The notes beneath the pieces are model-generated. The model was not told the DNA's origin. It ran no database searches and saw nothing but the letters and a program-made list of their open reading frames with translations. This document shows positions 34,295 to 42,222 of a stretch of 64,000 nucleotides of DNA, one piece after another. The DNA lies in assembly GCF_004362825.1 (NCBI RefSeq), contig NZ_SNXZ01000001.1:1550001-1614000 (forward strand). The letters are read 5' to 3'. Source of the DNA: Labedaea rhizosphaerae. Its GTDB lineage: Bacteria; Actinomycetota; Actinomycetes; Mycobacteriales; Pseudonocardiaceae. The stretch's first letter is position 1. The number at the start of each line of letters is the position of its first letter. Both the position numbers and the translations under genes were made by a program.

Positions 34295-34774
34295 TTACCG
34301 CTGGGGTGGCGGGCCCAGGATTTCCAGCGCGTGGGTGGCCGCCGCGTGGCCGAGGGCGGCCGGATCGATCGGGGCCGGATCGGGCAGGCGGCGTTCGGTG
34401 GCGGGTGTCCCCACGGCGGCGGCGAACAACTCGAACCCGCCGGGTGTGGTGATCTGCAGGCAGCGCAGGGGCGCGTCGGGGTCGACGAGGAACGTGTGCG
34501 GCAGACCGGCGGGCAGCAGGACGAAATCCCCCGGCCCGGCAGCGAACGAACTGCCGTCGCAGCGGAATTCCGCGGCGCCGTCGAGGATGTAGAACGCCTC
34601 GTCTTCTTCCAGGTGGCGGTGCAGCGGCGGGGCGAAACCCGGCGGGTTGACGAACTCGGCGACGGTCAACCGGCCGCGGGTCTGCGCCGCACCGACCTTG
34701 ACGGTCACGAGGTTGCCGAGGAACCAGACGGCTTCGCCTTCGTCCGCGGTGAGCAGGTATGGCTTGACCATCAT
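34295..34774 (-). CDS. Cupin-domain protein
   Basis: The 159-residue beta-barrel protein has the cupin metal motif in PPLHRHLEEDEAFYILDG and the second motif PAGLPHTFLVDPD. It resembles quercetin-dioxygenase-like cupins, but a catalytic role is unproven. It is divergent from a TetR regulator, which likely controls it. Confidence 0.8.
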   Translation of the reverse strand: MMVKPYLLTADEGEAVWFLGNLVTVKVGAAQTRGRLTVAEFVNPPGFAPPLHRHLEEDEAFYILDGAAEFRCDGSSFAAGPGDFVLLPAGLPHTFLVDPDAPLRCLQITTPGGFELFAAAVGTPATERRLPDPAPIDPAALGHAAATHALEILGPPPQR

Positions 34775-34795
34775 GGCCGCCTTTGAATAGTCAGT

Positions 34796-34810
34796 GTCTA
34801 GTGAATAGAC
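34796..34810. promoter_or_regulatory. Candidate TetR operator
   Basis: GTCTA-GTGAA-TAGAC forms an inverted repeat in the gap between the cupin and TetR genes. Direct copies of GAATAG flank and overlap it. The position fits a shared divergent operator. Confidence 0.5.
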
Positions 34811-34827
34811 GTCAGTATGATGAGGTC

Positions 34828-35475
34828 GTGTCGGATGTCAAGGGCAAGCGGCCGTATCGATCGACCCTGCGGGAGGCCGGCGCCCGCCAGACCCGCCAAG
34901 CGATCGTCGCCGCGGCGAGCGAGCTGTTCCTGGACCAGGGCTACACGGCGACCTCGCTCAGCGGCATCGCCACCCGCGCCGGGGTCGCGCGGCCGACCCC
35001 GCATGCGGTGTTCGGGTCGAAGTCGGCGATCCTGCGCGCGGTCGTCGACCAGGCCCTCGCCGGCGACGACGAGCCGATCCCCGTCGCCGACCGGCCGTGG
35101 TTCCAGCCGGTCTGGCAGGCCACCGACCAGCTCGGCGTCTTCACCGCCTACGCCAAGGTGTGCACGCTGATCGGTGCGCGCGCCGCCCGGATCTTCGACA
35201 CCGTCCGCCAGGCCGCCGACGACTCCGCGGAGACCGCCCAGCTGTGGCAGCAGGTGCAGGACAACCGGCTTGCCGGGGCGCGCATGGTCTGCCGTCGCGC
35301 GGCGGATCTCGGCCCGCTGGCCTGCGAACTCGACCGGGCGGTCGACGTCATCTGGGTGCTCAACGACCCCTGCCTCTACGGCGACCTCGTCCACCGGCGC
35401 CAGTGGTCCGAAGCGGCCTACACCGCCTGGCTGGCAACGCACATGGGCACGGTCGTGCCCGCGCCGCACGGCTGA
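34828..35475 (+). CDS. TetR-family regulator
   Basis: The 215-residue protein has an N-terminal TetR HTH (AIVAAASELFLDQGYTATSLSGIATRAGVARPT in outline). A helical ligand-binding domain follows. GTG 34828 was chosen because it gives the usual short N-terminal arm. It probably represses the divergent cupin. Ligand unknown. The next gene is convergent, two bases away. Confidence 0.85.
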   Translation: MSDVKGKRPYRSTLREAGARQTRQAIVAAASELFLDQGYTATSLSGIATRAGVARPTPHAVFGSKSAILRAVVDQALAGDDEPIPVADRPWFQPVWQATDQLGVFTAYAKVCTLIGARAARIFDTVRQAADDSAETAQLWQQVQDNRLAGARMVCRRAADLGPLACELDRAVDVIWVLNDPCLYGDLVHRRQWSEAAYTAWLATHMGTVVPAPHG

Positions 35476-35477
35476 GC

Positions 35478-36584
35478 TCAGAGCGGCCAGCGCGGGCCCC
35501 GCGGGGAATCCAGCCACAGGTACTGGTCGTCACCATCGACCGTGATGCCGAAGCGGTCGCGGGTCGGGCGGTCCAGATCCAGCCACTGCTCGTAGGCCTG
35601 CTCGACCAGCGACCACAGCTTGCGCGGGCCGCCCTCGAACACGGTGCTCTCGCCCGGCACCGCGAACGACCCGTCCGGGTGCAGCAACACGATGTGCCCG
35701 CGCAACGTCATCGGCCGCACCCCGGACAACGCCAGCCCGGCGAAGAACTCGAACGGGCGCCCGACCTGCAGCGCCTCGGTGGCCGAGATGGCGGTGGGCC
35801 GGCGCACGCCCGTCCGATCGGCGGGCGCCTCGTCCGCCCACTGCTGCGCCCGCAACGGCATGAACCGCCCGTCCTGCGCCAGCACCCGCCCGGTCCCGGT
35901 CGCGCCCTCGCCCGCCGTGACCCGCACCAGCCCGGCGCCGATCGGCCGGTTCAGCGTCGTCACCACCAGCCCGCCGGGCGTCGTCTGCGCCAGCCAGGGC
36001 GGCGGAATCCTTGCCACCGAACAGGTTGCGAGCACCCGGTCGAACGGAGCCCGTTCGGCCAGCCCATCCGCGCCATCGGCGGCGACGCAAGTCGGCCGGT
36101 AACCGGCGAGGTCCAGCTTCGCCCGGGCCTCCGCGACGATCGACGCATCGACGTCCACAGTGGACACGAGTGGATCGCCCAGGCGGTGACACAGCAGGGC
36201 CGCGTTGTATCCGGTGCCGGTGCCGATCTCGAGCGTGCGGTCGCCGTCGCGGACCTGCAACGCCTCCAGCATCACCGCCATGATCCCCGGCTGGCTCGAC
36301 GACGACGTCGGCGCGCCGGGCACCACGCCGAGCTGGTGCGCGCGCTCCCAGCTCTCCGGGTCGTTGTCCAGCTGCGTCACCAGCACCCGGTCGGAATAGA
36401 CCTCGTCCAGCCACCCGGGCTCCGTGTCGTCCACGGCCCGCCACTTGCCGCCCTCCGGCTCGAACCAGCGCGGCAGGAAGACGTGCCGCGGCACGTCGAG
36501 GAACGCCGTGATCCACCGCGGGTCGGTCAGCGCGCCGTCGCGCCGCAGGGTGCGCACCAGGTGTTCCCGCCGTCGGGCGCTCAT
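35478..36584 (-). CDS. Isoaspartate O-methyltransferase-like (FxLM-type) enzyme
   Basis: The 368-residue protein has the PCMT fold. SAM motif I is TLEIGTGTGYNAALL, preceded by SSSSQPGIMAVMLEAL. A C-terminal extension of ~150 residues is typical of actinobacterial FxLM methyltransferases. It methylates an Asp/isoAsp carboxylate in proteins or a RiPP precursor; no precursor is visible nearby. ATG 36584 follows a GAGG site. Confidence 0.75.
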   Translation of the reverse strand: MSARRREHLVRTLRRDGALTDPRWITAFLDVPRHVFLPRWFEPEGGKWRAVDDTEPGWLDEVYSDRVLVTQLDNDPESWERAHQLGVVPGAPTSSSSQPGIMAVMLEALQVRDGDRTLEIGTGTGYNAALLCHRLGDPLVSTVDVDASIVAEARAKLDLAGYRPTCVAADGADGLAERAPFDRVLATCSVARIPPPWLAQTTPGGLVVTTLNRPIGAGLVRVTAGEGATGTGRVLAQDGRFMPLRAQQWADEAPADRTGVRRPTAISATEALQVGRPFEFFAGLALSGVRPMTLRGHIVLLHPDGSFAVPGESTVFEGGPRKLWSLVEQAYEQWLDLDRPTRDRFGITVDGDDQYLWLDSPRGPRWPL

Positions 36585-36641
36585 ACCTCGCACCGTAGAC
36601 CCGGTGTGATGCAAGCCACCGGAGCTGCGCAAACAGTGTGC

Positions 36642-36670
36642 TTGCAATAGCTAGCACCAACGCGTAACGT
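36642..36670 (+). promoter_or_regulatory. Promoter of the XRE/HbhA operon
   Basis: TTGCAA (36642-36647), a 17-bp spacer and TAACGT (36665-36670) form a sigma-A-type promoter, with initiation expected near 36677. The spacer begins with TAGCTA, giving a partly symmetric TGCAATAGCTAGCA sequence over the -35 that could be an operator. Confidence 0.6.
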
Positions 36671-36696
36671 CGGTTGTGCACGAGGAGGTGACCGCG

Positions 36697-37164
36697 ATGG
36701 ACAAGCAGACCGACGGGCACGACCGGATCCCGGACATCGCCCGCGAACAGGTCGCCAAGGTCGCCGACCTCGGGCGTGACATCGGTCAGTACATCCGCCA
36801 GCAGCGCAGCTCCGCGAAGATCTCGCTGCGCCAGTTGTCGAAGCTCGCCGGCGTCTCCAACCCGTACCTCAGCCAGATCGAGCGGGGCCTGCGCAAACCG
36901 AGCGCGGAGATCCTGCAGCAGATCGCCAAGGGTCTGCGGATCTCGGCCGAGGCGCTGTACGTGCAGGCCGGAATCCTCGACCTGCCGGCGGGCGGGCCGG
37001 TGTCCGACGCGATCCGCGCCGACACCGTGCTCTCGGAGCGTCAGAAGCAGATCCTGCTCGACGTCTACGAGTCCTTCCGCCGCGAGAACGCAGTCGGACA
37101 GTCCACAGTAGAGGGGTCTGATGTGGACGATCAGCCAATTGCCGGACCCCATACCGAGGAGTGA
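36697..37164 (+). CDS. XRE-family regulator next to HbhA (Rv0474-like)
   Basis: The 155-residue protein has an XRE HTH at about residues 25-85 (IGQYIRQQRSSAKISLRQLS, NPYLSQIERGLRKPSAEIL). A helical tail follows. It corresponds in position and sequence style to M. tuberculosis Rv0474, upstream of hbhA. ATG 36697 lies behind a strong GAGGAGGTGA ribosome site. It probably autoregulates and controls the HbhA-like gene six bases downstream. Confidence 0.85.
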   Translation: MDKQTDGHDRIPDIAREQVAKVADLGRDIGQYIRQQRSSAKISLRQLSKLAGVSNPYLSQIERGLRKPSAEILQQIAKGLRISAEALYVQAGILDLPAGGPVSDAIRADTVLSERQKQILLDVYESFRRENAVGQSTVEGSDVDDQPIAGPHTEE

Positions 37165-37170
37165 GTCCAG

Positions 37171-37848
37171 ATGCCGAACACCGATGACGTCCGCAAGGCC
37201 CGCGAGCAGGCCGTGCAGACCCTCAACACCGCCGTCGACCAGGTCCGCACCCCGCTGCTGGCCGCGCTCGGCGCCGGCGACCTGGCCACCAAGGCCGTCG
37301 TCGACTTCGTGAACAACGCCCGGGAGCGCACCACCGAGCGCGCCGAGGCCGTCAAGGGCGCGGTCGACGACCTGCCCAAGGACTTCGGCTCGCTGCGCGA
37401 GAAGCTGGACCCGGCCGAGCTGCGCAAGCTGGTCGACGAGTACACCGACGCGGCGCTGAAGCTGTACCGCAAGCTGGCCGCCGACGGCGAGAGCACGTTG
37501 ACCAAGCTGCGCGAGCAGCCGCAGGTCAAGACCGCCCTCGACCAGCTCGAGAAGGCCATCGCCAGCGCGCAGGAGCGTGCCGAGGGTGTCGCGGGCAACG
37601 CCCGTGAGCTCGCCGAGGACGTCCTCGCGAAGGTGACCCAGCGGACCCGCTCGACCGGCGAGAAGACCGCCCGGGCGACCCAGAAGCTGGCCGACGAGGT
37701 GGCCGAGGCCGTGCAGGAGGCCGGCGACGACGTGGCGCACGAGGTGCGCAGCGCGTCCCGCAAGGCCGCCAACCGCACGGCCCCCAAGAAGACCACCACG
37801 ACGACCGCCCGCAAGACCGGCGGTGCGGCCAAGACCACCAGCAAGTAA
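37171..37848 (+). CDS. hbhA: HbhA-like heparin-binding hemagglutinin homologue
   Basis: The 225-residue, almost entirely helical protein has a coiled-coil core (residues ~5-180) and a Lys/Ala/Thr-rich C-terminal tail. The tail includes RKAANRTAPKKTTTTTARKT, matching the lysine-rich heparin-binding tail of HbhA. In mycobacteria HbhA is a surface adhesin also linked to lipid inclusions; in a non-pathogen an envelope or storage-granule role is more likely. It has no signal peptide. Confidence 0.8.
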   Translation: MPNTDDVRKAREQAVQTLNTAVDQVRTPLLAALGAGDLATKAVVDFVNNARERTTERAEAVKGAVDDLPKDFGSLREKLDPAELRKLVDEYTDAALKLYRKLAADGESTLTKLREQPQVKTALDQLEKAIASAQERAEGVAGNARELAEDVLAKVTQRTRSTGEKTARATQKLADEVAEAVQEAGDDVAHEVRSASRKAANRTAPKKTTTTTARKTGGAAKTTSK

Positions 37849-37861
37849 GCACCACCGAGCG

Positions 37862-37896
37862 CGGCCCCGGAATCCTCGATGAGGGTTCCGGGGCCG
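37862..37896 (+). terminator. U-tailed hairpin terminator after hbhA
   Basis: A near-perfect ~16-bp stem starts CGGCCCCGGAA and closes TTCCGGGGCCG around a GAT loop, then TTT follows. It is the most classical intrinsic terminator in the window and separates hbhA from the DUF2516 gene. Confidence 0.85.
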
Positions 37897-37915
37897 TTTC
37901 GCGTAGTCTGGGTGC

Positions 37916-38209
37916 GTGCCATATGCCGCGTACCTGATCTCGTTGATCATCGACTGGGCGGCGGTCCCGGTCGGCATCTTCGCGGTCGTGCACGCGCTGC
38001 TGCAGAAGGCCGAGGCGTACACCGCGGCCGACCGGATGACCAAGCAGGCGTGGGTCGGCATCACCATCGGCGGGACACTGGCCGTCTGGTTGTTCAGCTT
38101 CTACAAGCCCACCTCGATGCTGTGGATCGCCGGCCTCGTCGCCGTGCTGGTCTACATCGTGGACGTGCGACCGCGGCTGAACGAGGTGCAGCGCGGCAAG
38201 CGCTGGTGA
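37916..38209 (+). CDS. DUF2516 membrane protein (Rv0476-like)
   Basis: The 97-residue protein has three hydrophobic segments (AYLISLIIDWAAVPVGIFAV, WVGITIGGTLAVWLFSF, MLWIAGLVAVLVYIVDVRP). It ends in a short basic tail. The family is small, conserved in mycobacteria and relatives, and of unknown function. GTG start 20 bp after the terminator. Its TGA overlaps the hydrolase start (GTGA). Confidence 0.85.
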   Translation: MPYAAYLISLIIDWAAVPVGIFAVVHALLQKAEAYTAADRMTKQAWVGITIGGTLAVWLFSFYKPTSMLWIAGLVAVLVYIVDVRPRLNEVQRGKRW

Positions 38210-38940
38210 GCGGCGCGTCCTGGCGCACGCTCGGCGCCGGTGACCCCGTCACGCTGATCGCTCCTGGCCTCGGCGCGACCGAGGGCGAGGCGCGCATCCC
38301 CGCGTCCGGCCTGCCCGGCACCCGCGTCGTGGTCACCCTGCCCGGGCACGGCGACCAGCCGGACGCGCCGCCGGACTACTGGCACTACTCGACCATCGCG
38401 GCCGATCTCGTCCGCGTCGCCGACGAGACCGGTGCCCGCGCCGCGGCCGGCGTGTCCCTCGGCGCGGCCTCGCTGCTGCGCTCGCTCGCCGACCAGCCGT
38501 CCCGGTTCTCGCGGGTCGCCCTGCTGTTGCCCGCGGCCCTGGACCAGCCACGTCGCCTGCACGGCACGTTCGGCGCGTATGCCGACGCCGTGGCCCGGTG
38601 TTCGGCGGCTGAGCTGCGTGCGTTGGTGATGCAGGGGCTACCCGAGGACGCGCACGTCGGCACGTACGTCGACGAACGGGTCGCCGCCCTGCGCCGGCTC
38701 GGACCAGCGTTCACCCAGCTCGCCGACGACATCCCGGTACCCGATCCGGCGTTGCTGGCGCGGGTGGAGTGCCCGGTCCTGGTGATCGGCGCGACCCTGG
38801 ACCCGCTGCACCCGGGCGACGTGGCGAAGGAGATCGCTGCCGCCCTGCCCACCGCCAGGCTGGAGTTGTTCGACTCGCAGGCGCCGCTGATCACCGACCG
38901 GCGCCGGGTCCGGCAGCTGCTGCGGGAGTTCTTCGCGTAG
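38206..38940 (+). CDS. Alpha/beta-hydrolase
   Basis: The 244-residue alpha/beta-hydrolase has LIAPGLGATEGEAR near the oxyanion region and a nucleophile elbow AAGVSLGAAS (Ser in GVSLG). An acid candidate lies in GATLDPLHPG. The usual C-terminal His is not obvious, so activity is less certain. It is coupled to the DUF2516 gene by a GTGA overlap. Confidence 0.7.
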   Translation: MSGASWRTLGAGDPVTLIAPGLGATEGEARIPASGLPGTRVVVTLPGHGDQPDAPPDYWHYSTIAADLVRVADETGARAAAGVSLGAASLLRSLADQPSRFSRVALLLPAALDQPRRLHGTFGAYADAVARCSAAELRALVMQGLPEDAHVGTYVDERVAALRRLGPAFTQLADDIPVPDPALLARVECPVLVIGATLDPLHPGDVAKEIAAALPTARLELFDSQAPLITDRRRVRQLLREFFA

Positions 38941-38949
38941 GTTCGGGGC

Positions 38950-39030
38950 GTGAGCGAGTTCACGAGCGAACCATGGGCACAGCGAGCCGGCGAACGCCGG
39001 CCCCGAGCCCTGGCGAGGGGGTGGGCGTGA
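38950..39030 (+). CDS. Possible 26-residue upstream peptide
   Basis: GTG 38950, preceded by GGGG, opens a 26-codon frame (VSEFTSEPWAQRAGERRPRA, then LARGWA). Its TGA overlaps the GTG of the YbaK-like gene. The GTGA overlap matches the coupling seen elsewhere in the window, but no homology is known to me. It could be a leader peptide or chance. Confidence 0.3.
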   Translation: MSEFTSEPWAQRAGERRPRALARGWA

Positions 39031-39590
39031 GCGCATGGACCATCGCGGGCTCGCTCACGCCGATGCCCGCCCTCGAACGTCCCGAACTGCTGGCCGAGCC
39101 GGTTGTCGCCGCGCTGGCCGCCCTCCCCGCCGACCAGGCCGCCCGGATCGCGGTGGCCGCGATCGACCCCGGCCTGGCCGACACCGCCGCGTTCTGCGCC
39201 GAGTACGGCTCGCCGCTGGAGGCGTCGGCGAACTGCGTCGTCGTGTCCGGCAAGCGCGAGGGGCAGGTGCGCTACGCCGCGTGCCTGGTGCTGGCGACGA
39301 CCCGCGCCGACGTGAACGGCGTGGTCCGCAAGCGGCTGGACGTGCGCAAGGCGTCGTTCGCGCCGATGGACACCGCGGTCGAGCTGAGCGGGATGGCCTA
39401 CGGCGGGATCACGCCGATCGGGTTGCCGTCCGCGTGGCCGCTGCTGATCGATGCCGCGGTGGCCAAGGCGCCGGAACTGGTGGTCGGCAGCGGGATCCGG
39501 GGCAGCAAACTGCTGGTGCCTGGGGATGTGCTGGCCGCCCTGCCGGGCGCCGAAGTGGTCGATGACCTGGGGAAACCGGTTTTGTCGTAG
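39027..39590 (+). CDS. YbaK/aminoacyl-tRNA deacylase-like protein
   Basis: The 187-residue protein has the YbaK/ProX-type fold. A central NCVVVSGKREGQVRYAACLV strand pair carries the usual lysine. An MAYGGITPIGLP loop and a VVGSGIRGSKLLVPG turn follow. Such proteins hydrolyse mischarged aminoacyl-tRNA (often Cys-tRNA-Pro or Ala-tRNA-Pro). GTG 39027 follows GAGGGG by six bases; GTG 39021 is the alternative. Confidence 0.78.
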   Translation: MSAWTIAGSLTPMPALERPELLAEPVVAALAALPADQAARIAVAAIDPGLADTAAFCAEYGSPLEASANCVVVSGKREGQVRYAACLVLATTRADVNGVVRKRLDVRKASFAPMDTAVELSGMAYGGITPIGLPSAWPLLIDAAVAKAPELVVGSGIRGSKLLVPGDVLAALPGAEVVDDLGKPVLS

Positions 39591-39788
39591 GTGTGTGGGA
39601 AGGTCGCGCCATCACGAACTGGAGGTGATGGCCTAGCGATCCTGACCCACAACTGAATAGCAACCCGACGCGGATTCCTCGTGATTCCCCGTGTTTCTCT
39701 GTGCCCGTCGCAACCGACCACGCCACCGAAATGGCGCCTGGGGGCCGATGCTCTGCGGCTTGCACGGGGACGACTTGGGTGGACACGC
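39591..39788. other. Intergenic leader to the repeat array
   Basis: No gene is evident. A 6-bp hairpin (CATCAC/GTGATG near 39610-39630) may terminate the YbaK-like gene. The 39640-39720 stretch is less GC-rich than its surroundings. Confidence 0.4.
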
Positions 39789-40701
39789 CAGGTCGGTGTG
39801 TTGGTAGCAGCCGGAGATTGCCCGGGGTGCAAGGCGATCTTCGCTCGGCGCCCCGATCGACCAGGGGCGATGGGGGCCGCCGTGGGCAGATACCTTGCGC
39901 GGTTGGCAACCGGCTACGCCGTTGGTGTTACCGGATATTGGCCGGTGGGCAACGCGGGCTCGCCGATCCGGGCCCATGAGCTGCGCTGCAGAAGACCAGG
40001 CTGCGCCGATCCGTTGCCCGTGCAGCAATCGGCTATGCCGTAGGTGTGACTACCAGGTCGATGTTGGCCGGTGAGCAATGCAGGCTTGCCTGCTTCAGGC
40101 CTGTGATCTGCGGCGATGGCGGCCAGGTGCGCCGATTGGTTGCCCTTGGGCCAACCGGCTACGCCGTTGGTGGCGGAGCTGGATTGGCGCGGGTGCAAGG
40201 TGCGCGGCTGTGTGTTGTTCGGTGACCTGCGGCGACGGCGACACAGGTGGCCCGAGCCGTTGCCAGTGGGCCAATCGGCTAAGCCATTGGTGTGACGGCG
40301 AGGCCCGGTGTTGGCTGGTGGGCAACGGGCCCGGCCCGGTCCGGGGCTGTGAGCTGGGGCGATGGCCGCCAGGCGGCGCCGTCTCGTTGCCCGGAGGTCA
40401 AGCGGCTACCGCGGTAGGTGCGGGGCTGGATTGGCTGGGGTGCAAGGTGTTCGGCTGTGTCGTTCGGTCAGCTACGGCGGTGGCGACCAGGTTGCCGCCG
40501 ACTGGTTGTCCCTGGGCCAATCGCCTGAGCCGTTGGTGGCGGGGCTGGATTGGCGGGGGTGCAAGGCGCGCCGCTGTGTGCCGTTCCGTGACCTGCGGCG
40601 ACGGCGGCCCAGGCGTAGCGATCCGTTGCACGTCCGGCAATTGGCTACGCCGTTGGTGTGGGCGAGGTGTGCACCCGGGTGGCGGGCCACGGCCCCTGCG
40701 T
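39789..40701. repeat. Tandem array of about eight degenerate ~120-bp units
   Basis: Units begin at 39789, 39908, 40027, 40153, 40273, 40400, 40519 and 40639 (last one partial). Spacing is 119, 119, 126, 120, 127, 119 and 120 bp. Each starts with a variant of CAAyCGGCTACGCCGTTGG, and most carry a second block close to GTGACCTGCGGCGACGG about 70 bp later. Two subtypes occur: one with GGATTGGC(G)GGGGTGCAAGG, the other with TTGGCCGGTGGGCAAC. Unit lengths are not multiples of three, so this is not coding. The unit ends (TTGCCC..GGGCCAA) can form small hairpins. Confidence 0.85.
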
Positions 40702-41016
40702 TCAGCGGCGCTTGCGGATCTTGATGTCCTCCATGCACGTTGCCGTGGTGCGGCGGAGTTCGTGGGTGGTGCCGGCCACCAGCGTCGCGGCGATGGCCTC
40801 GCCCGCGGCGATGGCGTCCGGCTCCTCTTCGGCGTGGATCACGCAGCGGACGCTGAACGCGGTCAGGGACCGGTCGTAGGTCAGCGTGCCCTCATCGGTG
40901 AACTCGGCGAACAACGCGTCGTGCTTGTCGGCGTCGGCCAGCAACTCGGCGCGGCGGGCGGCGGGGATCGCGGTGAAGCGGCCGCGTACCAGGACGCGGA
41001 ACGTTCGGTCGCTCAT
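40702..41016 (-). CDS. DUF6204-like protein
   Basis: The 104-residue protein has FRVLVRGRFTAIPAARRAEL, a DEGTLTYDRSLTAFSVRC strand, and a basic C-terminus. It resembles a small actinobacterial family of unknown function (DUF6204), perhaps a ferredoxin-like beta-alpha fold. It ends where the repeat array ends. Together with the LOG-like gene ten bases upstream it may form an operon. Confidence 0.65.
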   Translation of the reverse strand: MSDRTFRVLVRGRFTAIPAARRAELLADADKHDALFAEFTDEGTLTYDRSLTAFSVRCVIHAEEEPDAIAAGEAIAATLVAGTTHELRRTTATCMEDIKIRKRR

Positions 41017-41025
41017 GCCCGGAAC

Positions 41026-42153
41026 CTAGCGCGGCTGCGCGGCGTACGTCGCCAGCATTTCCACGGCTTCGGCGATGTCGTCGGTCACCAGGATCCAGCG
41101 CTCCGCCTCGCGCCCGCGCGACAACTGCTGCACCAGCGGCGCCGCCGGCACCTGCGCGGTCCAGAAGTCCTTGCCCAGGAAGATCATGGGCGCGGGCGGA
41201 CCGACGGTGCCGTAGTGGTTCTGGGTGTAGTCCTGGAACACCTCCTGCACGGTGCCCGCACTGCCCGGCGTGTACACGATGCCACCCGTCGCGATCTGCA
41301 GCAGGCCGTCCTCGCGCACCGAGTTGGCGAAGTACTTCGCGTGCCACTGGAAGGCGTTCGGCGGCTCGTGGCCGTAGAACCACGTGGGGATGCCGATCGT
41401 GCGCGGGCAACCGTCCACAACGGACATACCCAGCTCCAGCGCCGGCGCCAGCCATGCGCCGCGCTCGGCGGCCGACCCGCCGAACTCCGGAGCCTGAGCC
41501 AGGGCGGCGAGGGCATCGGGTAGGTGATCGGCGTGGTGGACACCCAACGGCACGGCCTCCATTGCGCCGGGGCCACCGCCGGTGAGCACGGTGAAGTCCT
41601 CCGGGCACGCGCCGAGCGCCGCACCCAGCTCGGCGGCGCTCGCGTAGCCCGGCGACGTGCGGGTCAGGGCGTGCCCGCCCATGACCGCCACCGGATCGGC
41701 GCGGCCGCGCTCCGCCGCCTGCGCCAGGGTTTGCTCCAACGCCGAGGTGATCGAGTGGTCGTGCAGGCGCTGGGCCAGTGCGTCCAGCGCGTCCGGCTCG
41801 CGGCCCTTGGTCACGGCGTAGTGGTAGATCCGGGCGTCGGGAGTGTCCGCAAAGGACTCCAGGCGGGCCGGGTCGAAGCCCGCGAAGAGCTCGTCCGGGG
41901 CGTACAACGAGGTGCGGTAGGCGTCGTAGGGCAACTGCGGCACCGCGGGGAAGATCAGGCCACCGGCCGCTTCCACCTGTCTGCGGCTGCGCTCGCTCAG
42001 CTCGCAGCCGAGCATCAACGCGCCGTCCAGGGCCGTCCGCAACAGGTCCTCCGCGCCCGTGAGGTCCAGCCCGACCAGCACGGCGGAGCGAAGGTCGCCG
42101 CCGGCTTCGCGGTGTGCGGCGAGCGCGGCGAGGGTGGTGATCTCCGTTCGCAC
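41026..42153 (-). CDS. LOG/TIGR00730-like Rossmann-fold protein
   Basis: The 375-residue protein has a nucleotide-binding Rossmann domain in its second half with TVLTGGGPGAMEA and TPGSAGTVQEVFQDYTQNH. These match the GGxxGTxxE core of LOG (cytokinin-riboside 5'-monophosphate phosphoribohydrolase) proteins, although the first Gly of the usual PGGxGT is replaced. The N-terminal ~130 residues are an added region. Nucleotide-monophosphate hydrolysis is plausible but unproven. GTG start. Confidence 0.75.
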   Translation of the reverse strand: MRTEITTLAALAAHREAGGDLRSAVLVGLDLTGAEDLLRTALDGALMLGCELSERSRRQVEAAGGLIFPAVPQLPYDAYRTSLYAPDELFAGFDPARLESFADTPDARIYHYAVTKGREPDALDALAQRLHDHSITSALEQTLAQAAERGRADPVAVMGGHALTRTSPGYASAAELGAALGACPEDFTVLTGGGPGAMEAVPLGVHHADHLPDALAALAQAPEFGGSAAERGAWLAPALELGMSVVDGCPRTIGIPTWFYGHEPPNAFQWHAKYFANSVREDGLLQIATGGIVYTPGSAGTVQEVFQDYTQNHYGTVGPPAPMIFLGKDFWTAQVPAAPLVQQLSRGREAERWILVTDDIAEAVEMLATYAAQPR

Positions 42154-42222
42154 TCAGCGCACTCTAACGACACGATTAGGGTGGGCGGTGGGCAATCCCG
42201 CCGAACGAAAGGATCGCCGGCC

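Noticed and set aside
35530-38067. 845-codon leftward frame across the XRE/HbhA region
   Set aside because: It crosses several conserved rightward genes, a promoter and a terminator; composition is that of a shadow frame.
39789-40701. CRISPR array
   Set aside because: The period is ~120 bp, units are divergent along their whole length, there is no short exact repeat with unique spacers, and no cas gene is nearby.
40078-41523. Open frame running through the tandem repeat array
   Set aside because: Repeat unit lengths are not multiples of three and the frame continues antisense through real genes, so it is not coding.
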